Shown: positions 42,501 through 52,400, counted from the first letter of the stretch. The stretch is 64,000 nucleotides of DNA from Planctomycetota bacterium (GCA_019456145.1 VRUL01000015.1:52189-116188), one strand, 5' to 3'. The notes: generated from the sequence alone by a model not told the origin. A program made the numbers and translations.

Positions 42501-44437
42501 GTTGACGCGGTTAAGGCATTGTACGCATTTAGACGGAGTCCGGAGACAGTTTTTCCGTCCAGCGCCTGTACTGGGTCTCCGGTCCAGATGATTCTGGTCA
42601 TTAGTTCCTCTATTGACATTATAGTCCCAACAGAACCGGGAACGTTTGCCATAACCAGCGCAGCGACGCCTGCGACGTGCGGCGCCGCCATCGACGTGCC
42701 GCTTTTCCAACCGTAGTTTTCGGCGTGGTCTTCGATACATTGAATACGAATATTATTTATCTCTGCCCCGAAGTAGTTGTTATCAATGCCGTTGGTCATC
42801 CAACGGAACCTTACTTTCATCTCTTCGTTGCGATACGATTCAGGGATATCAATCCGCATCCAATAATAATAGCCCTCAAAGTAAGAGTATATGTCGGCTA
42901 TGGAAAGAATCATCTGCCATGTCGCACCGTCCCATACGTAGACGCCCAACTCATCGCCATCACCAATCTCGTACATGAACTCGAACTCCACCGTAAGTCC
43001 CCGTAACCCTCTTGTATCAATGGGAGGCGTTACAATGGAGCCGTAACTGCCGCCAGTATAAGGCCAGGAATTTGCCCAATCACCGCGGGCAGCTATATTG
43101 TTTTCATCATAATATACAGGCGACAGCACAGTACCCCAGTGGTTTCCCACTCCCTCCGACGTCATTTGTGTGCCCACAAAATCAGGTGTGCTCGCTCCCT
43201 GAAAATCCTCAAAAAACAGTGTCCTGTATTTCGGTACAGAGCTCAGAATGCTCACTCCCGGTGCACCAAGATCCACTGACTCAACACCGTAGTTGGAAAA
43301 GCCGGCCAGTGAATCTGTATTGTCGGTTGCTGCGACGGAAATCACGTTGGAAACTTCGTAGCTCGAGGGATAATGTGGCTGTGAGTCAGTGTTTATCCCC
43401 CAGTTACCCGCTGCTGCTACAAACAGCACGTCGTTGTCGCGGGCAAATCTAATCGCATATTCCAGCGCCAGCGAGTATCCGCCACCTCCCCAGCTATTGC
43501 AGAGAATCCTGGCCCCGTTGGCAACACCGTAAATTATGGCATCGATAGCATCTGATGTGTTGCCAGAACCACTGGCATTGAGAAATCGCAGCGCCATCAG
43601 CTTGCATCGCCAGTTTACCCCGGCCACTCCGATTGCGTTATCACCAACACCTGCAATTGTCCCGGAAACGTGTGTCCCATGGCCGGCGGCGTCACTCGGA
43701 TCACCATCGTCCTGGTAGAAATCATAGCCGTAGACATCATCGACATATCCATTCCCGTCGTCGTCGATACCGTTGCCGGGTATCTCCCCGGTATTGACCC
43801 ACATGTTATCGACTAAATCCGGGTGCAGATAGTCGATACCCGTATCGACAATTCCAACGATTACATCTGAACCCTCCGGGACACCGGTGGCGATGTCCCA
43901 TGCCTCCGGCGCGTCTATATCTGCGTCTTGGGTCCCTCCGGTCTGCCCGGTGTTGTGCATTCCCCACAACTGCGGGAAAAGCGGATCATTGGGAGTCCTG
44001 GCTATACGCAAACGGTAATTAGGCTCAACCACCAGGATACGCGGGTCTCTCATCGGCCAGTTCTCCGCTATTGCATCCTCTACCGATTTTCCAGTTGGCA
44101 GTTTAACCCGAAGCACCTCTTTACCGTACGAAAAAACGATGCGCCGCTCGATTAGACCGTTCACCTCGGCTTCGACTCCGGACAAGTCCTCGGCTCCGCT
44201 GACCGAACCATCTCCATCCACGTCCGCCGAGAGTAGAACAAGGACCTCGCCAGGAACATACTGATCTTTGTACTCATACATCTTAGCCATCCTTGCATCC
44301 GGTTGAACTGCCCGGACAGGTTCAATTAAGCCCTGCGATGTGAGTATTGCCAGCGTACATGCCACTGCCGTGGCCAGTTTTATGGCACGCGTGCCGAACA
44401 AAAAAATCATGCTTCGTCGTTTTCTGAATACCCTCAT
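39524..44437 (-). CDS. Giant subtilisin-family (S8) protease with HYR and dockerin-like domains
   Basis: A 1637-residue secreted serine protease (AAGGAG before ATG). Signal peptide ~10-43, propeptide-like region ~50-150. Catalytic triad Asp198 (VGIVDTGIDYLHPDL), His253 (AGHGTHVSG) and Ser582 (SGTSMAAPHVAG). A ~150-residue beta-sandwich (~415-565; GSYGSIVTPPIDTRGLRGLT, MRIDIPESYRNEEMKVRFRW) is inserted between the oxyanion-region strand and the Ser motif. Downstream are several Ig/PKD-like and HYR domains (CTWTGPFLESPVQGAAP; INCPANLTLECPADTSVEAT), a run of 15 prolines at ~residues 1028-1043, and a dockerin-like tail (DFNRDGIVNLTDFARFAENW). It likely degrades extracellular protein; the tail probably anchors or sorts it. 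Confidence 0.94.
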   Translation of the reverse strand: MRVFRKRRSMIFLFGTRAIKLATAVACTLAILTSQGLIEPVRAVQPDARMAKMYEYKDQYVPGEVLVLLSADVDGDGSVSGAEDLSGVEAEVNGLIERRIVFSYGKEVLRVKLPTGKSVEDAIAENWPMRDPRILVVEPNYRLRIARTPNDPLFPQLWGMHNTGQTGGTQDADIDAPEAWDIATGVPEGSDVIVGIVDTGIDYLHPDLVDNMWVNTGEIPGNGIDDDGNGYVDDVYGYDFYQDDGDPSDAAGHGTHVSGTIAGVGDNAIGVAGVNWRCKLMALRFLNASGSGNTSDAIDAIIYGVANGARILCNSWGGGGYSLALEYAIRFARDNDVLFVAAAGNWGINTDSQPHYPSSYEVSNVISVAATDNTDSLAGFSNYGVESVDLGAPGVSILSSVPKYRTLFFEDFQGASTPDFVGTQMTSEGVGNHWGTVLSPVYYDENNIAARGDWANSWPYTGGSYGSIVTPPIDTRGLRGLTVEFEFMYEIGDGDELGVYVWDGATWQMILSIADIYSYFEGYYYWMRIDIPESYRNEEMKVRFRWMTNGIDNNYFGAEINNIRIQCIEDHAENYGWKSGTSMAAPHVAGVAALVMANVPGSVGTIMSIEELMTRIIWTGDPVQALDGKTVSGLRLNAYNALTASTGLAVVAPNGGQSWELSSKYNIRWYSIGGGPVVDIYLLKGGDVYTQLANDVPNNNSFAWEIPVSLPPDSDYRIRITDGIYSDESDEDFELFCAPIPEPGLPDPCDGARNVDLDTNLAWKSVSSGPVTITFDEVVSGTFVNGMVIEDVTFGFSSMDATVGPVGPGNTEYIQTPNIEGDTEGILTLEFAIPVYGISYGFVLSTNLMQPDASTMILLDSSYQIIGTFSVDATDMGYTFIEGLNRGTSTTPIAAAIITFSPPSQMRFALDNLSYSPIPGGLPEPAATGGSGGAPDPQSPEQQDANGINGGFMPWHESGEFNSMQSGYLLQGVRTSNESDLKEEEAAEAMAMAVGIGKLNSGGPDAGDYIFIDSDEPNGPSFDWIEIATGPPPPPPPPPPPPPPPGGTESDVTESDNAPETPVTAAGDNLHFSDDDWFYPIMLPFKFPFYGNKYNYVAIGSNGGIYFVDQYLTLGNNCIPASPFGIQSLIAVYWDDLYPNYNGTDNVYVAIVGEAPNRIFVVQWEDVMHCCSDSRGRVTCQAQLFEGSGDILLLYADPSLEAGSEATVGIQRDSSVGLNYLCNEARLHPGLAVLFKYQPACPTTWDVYFGTDPNAMELIGSDLTKPFCDPTPEPGQTLNRGTRYYWQVTAKNCCGAIDANNWTFATVNTPPVADPGDDQTVECACNTQQGTQVTLDSTGSSDAEGTPLTCTWTGPFLESPVQGAAPTVTLDSGCPGEYVITLIVNDGIDDSEPNEVMITVVDTTPPDINCPANLTLECPADTSVEATGSATASDTGGGVTVTHSDQRQQSCGNAGTLARTWTATDESGNSSDCVQTITIVDTTPPEFEFSVTPSFLWPPSHMMVEITPSWTVSDDCDAQPQVSLVGIVMSEDDNNIGDGQTTGDIEIGEDDSIYVRSERSGANSGRIYTITYQAVDDCGNATVRSATVSIPHDFKVLASIADRWLRSGPTGSIQVDFNRDGIVNLTDFARFAENWIK

Positions 44438-45026
44438 TTTTTTCTCCTTGTTTCTCTGGGGCAGCCATTCGTACTGCCGGTTCTTATTTTCTACTAATTC
44501 TTTTGCTGATATTCAAAGTGCGCTTATCGCACAGGAGTTTCACTTCAAAACCCGGCCCTAGAAGCCAATATCCCGGTTTCCATCGCTGGCGCAGGTGACG
44601 GCCCATATATAAACTCAGACCAGAACCCTTTTACATATATAAGACGTAGTAAACCCAAAATTGTTACAATAATTTCTTGGATTTTTTTTACTCCTCTAAG
44701 ACCATAATTTAATAACACTATTAACTGGAAAGAAAACCACCAGTGGATTCCATAATTCGTTTCCGAAAAAGACGGTGGCATACGTGCCCCTCCTTTGAAT
44801 TTTACAGTCGGCCGAAACCGATAAAAATACAATTATAAGCTTCCTGGCGTCGAAATCAAGAAGATTCAGGATAATTCTGGAGCCCTGCGGCAAAAAAAAT
44901 ATTTTACAAATTCCTGTATAAGGCTTATAATGCCTCCTTGTATCGTTGTGGGTACTGCATACTGCCTAAAAAAATAACCAAATACCAGGTGCAATATACG
45001 AAATACGAGTTAAGGAGCAATTTTTT
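44438..45026. other. 589-bp divergent intergenic region
   Basis: No credible gene. The right end holds a consensus-like promoter (44903-44931, listed separately). The left ~200 bases, upstream of the subtilase start, must hold its promoter, but no clear boxes were recognised. Several short A/T-rich hairpins occur, without obvious repeats. Confidence 0.4.
44903..44931 (+). promoter_or_regulatory. Sigma70-type promoter for the TPR-alphaCTD gene
   Basis: TTTACA - 17 bases - TATAAT: five of six and six of six consensus matches at ideal spacing, giving a ~90-base leader. This is the best promoter match in the window. Confidence 0.7.
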
Positions 45027-46340
45027 ATGGAACAAATTACAGAGCCAGAAGTCGACTTATTTGTCCAGGATTTGCCGTCAATGGACGAAATCCAGAAACT
45101 ATCAGAGTTTGTCCATTCCAGCGAGAGCAATCTGCTTGGTTTCAGTGAACAGTTGGAAGAAAATATTAGCAAGAGCGGCCAAAAGGCTTCTTTAGCCAGA
45201 GCAACCGGGCTGTTTATTGTCGGCAGAAACGCCGAAGCAATCAAAATGCTTGAGAAAACAAAGGACTGTAAAGAAAAATTCATGTATCTGGCTTTTGCAC
45301 TTCGGCGAATAGGCAAATTCGATGAAGCAATCCAAAACCTGGATAAAAGTATTGATTACGGTGCCAAAACATTAAGTATAACTCTGGAAAAAGCAGCCAC
45401 ATATCGTTATGCATCCGACTTTGAGGCTGCTGCGAAGGAACTCAAAACATGCACAAATTTTGAAAATGTAAGTGACGAATACCACTGCCAGCTTGGGCTT
45501 CTTCAGGAAACTCAGGGTCTCTATGAAGAGGCAATGAACAATTACAAAGCAGCTTTGGAATTATCACCGGACCATCAAAAAGCGCTTTTCCACCTTGCTT
45601 ACCGCTGCGATTTATCGGGTGATGAAGACGCAGCGATCGACTACTACAAACAAGTTGCTTCAGGAACTCAGGTCTACGTAAGTGCGCTGCTGAATTTAGC
45701 GGTACTTTATGAAGACCGCGACGAGCTTAACAAGGCGTCCCAATGTGTTGATACTGTCCTGAAGTTTCATCCGAATCATCAAAGAGCAATCCTTTTCAAG
45801 AAAGACATCGAAAGCTCAAAAACAATGTTCTACGACGAGGAAAAAGAGGAGAAAAAAACCCGGAAAAACCAAATCCTCGAAACACCGATTTCTGATTTTG
45901 AGCTGTCGGTGCGGAGTAGAAACTGCCTGAAAAAAATGAACATCATAACACTGGGCGACCTTTTGAATATCGGCGAGGCAGAGCTGTTATCTTATAAGAA
46001 CTTCGGTGAAACTTCCCTTAGAGAAATCAAGACCGTTATCGAATCAAAAGGACTGTATCTTGGTATGGCCCTGGAGGAAAAACTTCCTTCGTCAGAAACC
46101 TCTGATCCGAGCATCTCAGACGATAAAGATGAACAACTCCTGGGCAAACCAATAGATGACCTTCAATTGTCGGTGCGTGCTCGAAAGTGTCTTCAAAAAC
46201 TTGATATTCGTACACTCGAAGATTTGACACGCAGAACAGAAGCGGAACTTCTGGGCTGTAAAAACTTCGGGGTAACAAGCCTCAACGAGATAAATAAAGC
46301 TATCAACAACCTTGGATTATCACTGCGAACCCTGGATTAA
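45027..46340 (+). CDS. TPR protein with two RNA polymerase alpha-CTD domains
   Basis: A 437-residue protein. Residues ~55-262 are TPR-like helices (AKDY... type pairs such as GLYEEAMNNYKAALELSPDH and DELNKASQCVDTVLKFHPNH). A charged linker (~262-282) leads to two copies of the RNA polymerase alpha C-terminal domain: copy 1 ~283-347 (PISDFELSVRSRNCLKKMNI, KNFGETSLREIK) and copy 2 ~371-435 (PIDDLQLSVRARKCLQKLDI, KNFGVTSLNEIN). In E. coli alphaCTD the VRSANCLK Arg and Asn touch DNA; copy 1 keeps both (Arg296, Asn299), copy 2 keeps the Arg (Arg384) but has Lys for Asn. It could bind UP-like DNA or sigma factors and recruit partners through the TPRs. AAGGAG precedes ATG. Such chimeras occur in Planctomycetes; none I know is characterised. 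Confidence 0.88.
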   Translation: MEQITEPEVDLFVQDLPSMDEIQKLSEFVHSSESNLLGFSEQLEENISKSGQKASLARATGLFIVGRNAEAIKMLEKTKDCKEKFMYLAFALRRIGKFDEAIQNLDKSIDYGAKTLSITLEKAATYRYASDFEAAAKELKTCTNFENVSDEYHCQLGLLQETQGLYEEAMNNYKAALELSPDHQKALFHLAYRCDLSGDEDAAIDYYKQVASGTQVYVSALLNLAVLYEDRDELNKASQCVDTVLKFHPNHQRAILFKKDIESSKTMFYDEEKEEKKTRKNQILETPISDFELSVRSRNCLKKMNIITLGDLLNIGEAELLSYKNFGETSLREIKTVIESKGLYLGMALEEKLPSSETSDPSISDDKDEQLLGKPIDDLQLSVRARKCLQKLDIRTLEDLTRRTEAELLGCKNFGVTSLNEINKAINNLGLSLRTLD

Positions 46341-46352
46341 GGGTGAATAAGG

Positions 46353-46380
46353 CCCCCATAAATTTGGGTGCTAAATAAGA
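46353..46380 (+). other. Shared hairpin/repeat motif upstream of spoIID-like gene
   Basis: The sequence around ATAAATTTGGGTGCTAAATA, with its CCC/GGG arms, matches the third hairpin of the resB leader (25985-26013) almost base for base. It begins 13 bases after the previous stop and ends 16 bases before the next start. It could be a dispersed repeat, a small RNA element or a processing site. Confidence 0.4.
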
Positions 46381-46396
46381 GAGATATTCGGGAAAA

Positions 46397-47731
46397 TTGA
46401 CGTTGTTCACTAATACCCAACCGGCCTCAAACCACGCTTCCCGCGCCAAAAACGGACCGCTGCAAAGTGCCTTTTTGGGGCGGTGTCGAATTTGCGCAAC
46501 AGGAATTCCTTTCCTTTTTCTGATAATCCTCTCCGGCTGTAAGGCCAGGCAGATGGCCAGACCGACGCCGCAGATGGATACCGAACCGCAGTTCTGGATA
46601 AGGGTCCTGCTGCTCGATGATGTCACGGATTGCAAACTGAAGACTCGCTCGCCCTTTGGCGTTAGCACCGGTGATAATCCAATAGCAACCCCGGAGCACT
46701 TTGGTCAGGTCAATGCTGCGATGAACGTTAGCTTGTCCGGGGGCGGAATTACCATTGGCGGCCGAGAGTTTGCAAGTAATGAAGTTATTATTTCGCCGGT
46801 CGAGCCATACATCTTTAACCTTAACGGCAACGATTATCGCGGTAAATTAAAGCTAATAACCAATCCTGATGACAAATCCTTCGATGCAGTCAACCTTGTT
46901 CCCCTTGAACCGTATTTAGCCGGCGTAGTGGGAGCCGAGATGCCCAATTATTGGGAGCCGGCTGCACTTAAGGCCCAGACAATCGCTGCCAGAAACTATT
47001 GTCTTTACATAAAAAAGCGTTTTGGCGGAAATCGCAGGTGGGATGTCAGAAGAACACAGGCAAATCAGGTTTACCTTGGTGTCAAAGCCGAATCGGCCCA
47101 GGTCTGGGACGCTGTCAACAAGACATACGGTCAGGTATTAATCTGCAAGGGGGCCTCCGGCACTGAAGATATCTTCCCTACTTACTACAGCTCAATCTGC
47201 GGCGGCTATACCGAAAACAGCCAGAATGTATTCGGTGATTCTTTTGAAGCCCTGACTTCTGTGGCCTGTTCTTATTGTAAGGATGTTGCCAAGCCCCATT
47301 TTTTTTTCTGGCCTATGGCTCAATTCGATAAGACCAATGTTTCAGACAGACTATTACAGAGGTACCCAAAGCTAAAACAGCTCGGAAAAATCACAAATAT
47401 CAGAGCAGCCAGGCAAAGTAACTATCAAGGTGACTATGAAAAATATTCACGATTGACAATGGTCGAACTGTTCGGCTCCAACGGCAAAAGCGATTTTCTG
47501 CGGGCTGAGGATTTTCGTCTGTCAGTTGACCCAACAGGCCGTAAAATAAAAAGCGCAATTTGCCAGATTGCCGACTGGGGCGATAAATGGGCATTTTTAT
47601 CAGGCAGAGGTTTCGGCCACGGTGTAGGGATGTGCCAAACCGGGGCTCAAGGGATGGCAAGACAAGGCATAACGGCAAATGAGATACTCGAGTTTTACTA
47701 TCGTGGCTCAAGGATTATAAGAATTTATTAA
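46397..47731 (+). CDS. SpoIID/LytB-domain lipoprotein
   Basis: A ~444-residue protein with a lipobox in FLFLIILSGCKARQ (~residue 49 from TTG 46397; other in-frame TTG starts are possible). The C-terminal two thirds is a SpoIID-like lytic transglycosylase domain: PLEPYLAGVVGAEMPNYWEP, LKAQTIAARNYCLYIKKR, YYSSICGGYTENSQNVFGDS and the final GFGHGVGMCQTGAQGMARQG. The family cleaves or remodels peptidoglycan (SpoIID) or is found in LytB. In a non-sporulating planctomycete its role is cell-wall remodelling or a related glycan cleavage. It lies 56 bases after the alphaCTD gene and 67 before tgt. Confidence 0.9.
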   Translation: MTLFTNTQPASNHASRAKNGPLQSAFLGRCRICATGIPFLFLIILSGCKARQMARPTPQMDTEPQFWIRVLLLDDVTDCKLKTRSPFGVSTGDNPIATPEHFGQVNAAMNVSLSGGGITIGGREFASNEVIISPVEPYIFNLNGNDYRGKLKLITNPDDKSFDAVNLVPLEPYLAGVVGAEMPNYWEPAALKAQTIAARNYCLYIKKRFGGNRRWDVRRTQANQVYLGVKAESAQVWDAVNKTYGQVLICKGASGTEDIFPTYYSSICGGYTENSQNVFGDSFEALTSVACSYCKDVAKPHFFFWPMAQFDKTNVSDRLLQRYPKLKQLGKITNIRAARQSNYQGDYEKYSRLTMVELFGSNGKSDFLRAEDFRLSVDPTGRKIKSAICQIADWGDKWAFLSGRGFGHGVGMCQTGAQGMARQGITANEILEFYYRGSRIIRIY

Positions 47732-47798
47732 TCGGCATTGCGTGCTGGTACATCGGGACTTTTCGCACGGCACATCCCGTAATATGTACGAAGAAAAA

Positions 47799-48893
47799 AT
47801 GAGTGATTTTGAAATTCTCTATCGGGACGGCGGCTCTTCAGGTCGGCGAGGTATATTAACCACATCGCACGGCCAGGTTGAAACACCTGCTTTTATGCCT
47901 GTCGGCACTACTGGTACGGTAAAGGGTATCAATCCTCAACAGCTCAAAGAAACCGGCGCCGATATTGTTTTAGCCAACACCTACCATTTGTTAGTTCGGC
48001 CCGGAGTTGATACGGTGGAGGCCCTTGGCGGATTGCACAAACTTATGGCCTGGCAGGGCCCAATACTGACTGACAGCGGTGGATATCAAATTTTTTCTCT
48101 AAGTGGTTTGACGAAGGTAGATGATGACGGCGTTGAATTTGCCAGCCACGTCGACGGGGCAAAAATATACTTGAACGCAGAAACGGCGACAACAATCCAA
48201 AACCGTCTTGGTGCGGATATAATTATGTGCTTCGACGAATGTACAGACTTTCGGTGTGATGAAGCGCAGCTCAAGAAAGCCGTAGCAAGAACCATCCGCT
48301 GGTCACAACAATGCAAACAGGCCCATGCCAATGACAAGCAGATGCTGTTCGCCATCGTCCAGGGGGGAATCAATCGGGATTTGCGAAGTTACTGCACCGA
48401 GGAACTTGTCAAACTGGATTTTGACGGTTATGCTATCGGCGGATTAAGTGTGGGTGAAGGGCACAAGGATATGATAAAGACAGTTACTCATACAGTTCAG
48501 GAATTGCCGGATGAGAAGCCTCGCTATCTAATGGGCGTCGGGACTCCAGGAGATATTATTGCCGCGGTCAAGGCAGGCGTCGATATGTTCGATTGCGTTC
48601 TGCCAACCCGAAACGGACGAAACGCCTTTGCTTTCACCGAGAATGGCCCTTTACGATTAAGGAACAACGCTCACATAAACGACACCAGGCCAATCGAAGC
48701 CGGCTGCGACTGTTACTGCTGTAACAATTTTAGCAGGGGGGCGCTGAGGCATTTCTTCAATGTTGGAGAAATGTTAGGCCCAATTTTAGTATCTCTGCAT
48801 AATCTGAGGTTTTATCAGAGTTTGATGGGGAAAATAAGGGAGCTAATAGAAAAAAACGAGTTTGGCAAATGGGCGGCTAAAGAATTAAAATGA
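47799..48893 (+). CDS. tgt: tRNA-guanine (queuine) transglycosylase
   Basis: A ~364-residue Tgt. It exchanges guanine 34 of tRNAs Asp, Asn, His and Tyr for preQ1. Motifs: VETPAFMPVGTTGTVKGI at the N-terminus, ILTDSGGYQIFSL (catalytic Asp in LTDSGG), HVDGAKIYLNAE, MCFDECTDF, GYAIGGLSVGEG, DMFDCVLPTRNGRN (nucleophile Asp in FDCV-PTR) and the zinc site CDCYCC with His in the following helix. ATG 47799 (MSDFEILYRDGG) is preferred over ATG 47784 and GTG 47742 because it gives the family N-terminus and length. It precedes yajC and secDF, the classic tgt-yajC-secDF order. Confidence 0.97.
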   Translation: MSDFEILYRDGGSSGRRGILTTSHGQVETPAFMPVGTTGTVKGINPQQLKETGADIVLANTYHLLVRPGVDTVEALGGLHKLMAWQGPILTDSGGYQIFSLSGLTKVDDDGVEFASHVDGAKIYLNAETATTIQNRLGADIIMCFDECTDFRCDEAQLKKAVARTIRWSQQCKQAHANDKQMLFAIVQGGINRDLRSYCTEELVKLDFDGYAIGGLSVGEGHKDMIKTVTHTVQELPDEKPRYLMGVGTPGDIIAAVKAGVDMFDCVLPTRNGRNAFAFTENGPLRLRNNAHINDTRPIEAGCDCYCCNNFSRGALRHFFNVGEMLGPILVSLHNLRFYQSLMGKIRELIEKNEFGKWAAKELK

Positions 48894-48971
48894 TTATTGA
48901 TTATTGGTAGTCAATAATTTAATATCTTGCCAACGTTCAGTAATAAATAATGACCTATGAAGGGAAAACAA

Positions 48972-49370
48972 ATGGATAATATATGGATATTAGCGAACCA
49001 GGGGCGTTCAGGGATTACCTCAGGGCCTGTCACAAAGGAAAACGAAGCAGGGACCGTTGTGTCCGACCCCAACGTTACTGGAACCACAACACAAAAGCCG
49101 GGATTCGGAAATCTCCAGTTCGTCATGATTGGTTTGATGCTCGTGGTGTTTTACTTTCTGATTTTCAGAGGACCTCGAAAAAAACAGCAGGAACATAAAA
49201 AAATGGTCCAAACGCTGTCAAAAAATGATAGAGTCAGGACAATCGGCGGTATTATCGGAACCGTCGTCGATATTAAGGATGATGAGATTACGTTGAAGGT
49301 CGATGAATCGACTAATACAAAAATAAAGATTGCCTCTTCAGCAATCGGAAAGAATATGTCGAAAGATTAA
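48972..49370 (+). CDS. yajC: YajC, preprotein translocase subunit
   Basis: A ~132-residue protein with one transmembrane helix (LQFVMIGLMLVVFYFLIF) and the YajC core RGPRKKQQEHKKMVQTLSK, DRVRTIGGIIGTVVDIKDD. YajC associates with SecDF-SecYEG and promotes protein export. ATG 48972 is chosen because AAGGGAAA sits 8 bases upstream; an upstream ATG at 48957 is less likely. The preceding region is the tgt-yajC gap. Confidence 0.95.
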   Translation: MDNIWILANQGRSGITSGPVTKENEAGTVVSDPNVTGTTTQKPGFGNLQFVMIGLMLVVFYFLIFRGPRKKQQEHKKMVQTLSKNDRVRTIGGIIGTVVDIKDDEITLKVDESTNTKIKIASSAIGKNMSKD

Positions 49371-49430
49371 TAGTTTGTATTTCATAGACTATGAATCTGG
49401 CGATACTTGATACGATACACGAGGGAAGTT

Positions 49431-52400
49431 ATGGGCAAAAATCAGACGCCGAAAATCGTTTTCATTATTGTTTTAGTAGCTTTAGCATGCTGGGCTTTAT
49501 ACCCTCCGGACAAAACCTTAAAGCCCGGACCTGACCTTGGAGGGGGAACGAGTCTTATCTATCAAATTGACACGCAGGGGCTCGAAGAGATTGAAAAAAG
49601 AGATCTGTCCCAGAGAATGATAAAGGTCCTTCGGAGGCGAATAGATCCTGCTAATATCCAAAACCTGATATGGCTGCCTCAAGGCAACACCCGCTTCGAA
49701 ATAAAAATGCCTCTTGCCAGCGCAAAAACGCGGATGAAACGGAAGGTTTTCGAGCAAGCCAAGAGCGAGTTGCTGGCTGAGAATATAACTCGTGCAGAAA
49801 TCATGAAATCGCTCACAAAGCCGGTGGAAGAACGAGCGGTGGATTTCAATGATTTCACGCAGAGAGAACCCAATAGATTGGCAATTCTCGAGACGCTGGC
49901 CGAAGTTTATGACCAACGCAAGGACCTGCAGGAAAAAAGAGATATATTCCTTTCGGAACTCGACATCCAAGAACAGGAAATGTCTTCGGCAGGTATCGAG
50001 CCCAACGAAGTTAAGCTAAACGTCGGCAGGTGGAGCAGGCTCGATGTGAATGATCTTGCAGACTCACTGAAAGAGTTTGCCGATGCTAATGAACAGGTTG
50101 AGCTGCTCGGGGAGTATGTAAAGAAATATTCCGGCTGGGCGGAGGTTGTCAACCAGTTAACCGATGAAGAATTTGTCGAAAAATACGAGAATGCAAAGAA
50201 TGGCCTCGATCAATTAAACCTTACGGAAGACCAGATAAAGAACGTTCTTGATATGAAGGCCGAATCACAAAAGAGAAATGAGGCTATCGAGGATCTCAAG
50301 ACAGCGTTTCGAGACCGGGCGGAAAAAATCGATGCTGTAGTGGCAGCCTTTGACGACTATGGGCCTTCCGGAGTGGAACTCGACGACCCTAAAGACCTGC
50401 AGCGGATGCTGAAAGGCGCCGGCATACTTGAGTTTAGAATACTGCCCACGACTGACCAGCCGGACATTGATGCCGACGAGATAGCCAGACAGGTCGATCT
50501 GCTCAAGACAAAGGGGCCTAAATTTGCCGCGAACGCCTCACAGGGTAAATATGTATGGTGTGAAATAGAAAATATCGACGAATGGAAAATGGTTACCTCG
50601 ATTTATGCGCAATTTGGTGAGAAGTATTTTGTGCTGGCAAGTGACCAAAAAAATGAAACCCTGCTCCACAGCACGGAAGGGCCGAGGGCCTGGAAACTCG
50701 TAAGGTCCTTCCCAACTACGGACCAAATGGGCGCCCGTGCCATCGGTTTCTCCATGAATGACAAAGGCGGAATGCTATTCGGCAAGCTTACCAGTGCCAA
50801 TATTAATCGGCCGTTGTGTATTCTGCTGGATGGTATCGCAATATCGGCTCCGGCCATTAATGAGCGAATAGGGTCCTCCGGTATAATAAAGGGCAGCTTC
50901 AACCAAGCAGATGTTTTGGATATGGTCAACAAGCTGAATGCCGGCTCTTTGCCCGCCAGGCTGATAGAACAGCCGATATCAGTAAAGACGATCGGGCCGT
51001 CCATTGGCGCCGACAACCGTGACAAAGGTATCGCATCCGGTTTAATCGGCTTATGCCTTGTGCTGCTTTGTATGCTGGTTTACTATACGCAGGCTGGCTG
51101 TATCGCCGATGTGGCACTGCTTATGAACCTGCTGTTTGTGTTAGCCATAATGGCGCTTGTACGAGCAACGTTCACATTACCGGGCATCGCCGGCCTTATC
51201 CTGACAATCGGCATGAGCGTTGACGCGAACGTGCTTATTTTTGAGAGAATCCGCGAAGAGCAGCAGCGAGGCTCATCGCTGAGAATCGCCATACGAAACG
51301 GCTACCAGAGAGCATTTAGGACCATCTTAGACGCCAACATCACCACCTTTATCACTGCTGCGATTCTCTTTTGGGTCGCTTCGGAAGAAATCAAAGGCTT
51401 TGCCCTGGTTCTTATGTTAGGCATCGCATCGAGTATGTTCACGGCATTGTTTGTGACCCGTGTGATTTTCGAATTTCTTTTGGGCAAGCGAATTATCAAA
51501 GAGCATTTAATTATGCTTAATCTGATACGCAAACCCAATATAAACTGGATGGCTTTGCGGCCGATTTTCCTTGGCATATCAACAGTGCTTATTGTAGCAG
51601 GTCTGTTTGTGTTCTTTACAAGAGACAATACAAAGAACAATAAATACGGTATCGAATTTACCGCTGGAACAAGCGCCCAAATCAATCTAAGAGATAATAT
51701 CAACCTTTCCAGGAGGGAAGTTGAAAATAGAATCCGCAAAATGGGAATGGACCAGAACAATCCCAATCCCGCCCTTGCAACAACAAGAGTCTACAGCGTC
51801 GGAAAGCCAAAGCCGAATAAACAAACTCCGGAAGGCGAAAAAATATACAAACAATATGAAATTAACACTACTGAAACGAACAAAACGGCCACTACTATTA
51901 ATCTCTCAGGCCCGGCTCAGCATACTGTTGAGACTGTTACTTCAGCAATTACAAAAGCCGAGGATGAATTCAGCGGCAGACTAAGCAATTTGCTTGTGAT
52001 AGAACAGAGCGGCGGTGCATTTGTCGTAACAACAAGCCAAATGAACAAATCCCTGATTACAAATGTGCTGACTACCGCTTTTGCTGACGCTAACGTCTTT
52101 GCTGATGCTAACATCGGCGAACCAAGAGTCGATGAGGTTGTCAATGACGCAATACTCAAGGCTTTCGAAGGTGAGCTGGAAATCCAGCAAAATCTTGGCC
52201 CAACTATCATAGGTCAAGAAAAAATAACCGAAGAGCTTATTGATTCTTACCCGGAACTTGCTGACTTTCTTGGCGGTATTAAAATCATCTGCGAAATCGA
52301 AATGGCAGCAACAGCAGAAGAAATCAAAGCCAGATTGGCGGATTTGCAATACAAGCCGGATATGCAAAATCTTAACCGTTATGACTACAAGATCCTCAGT

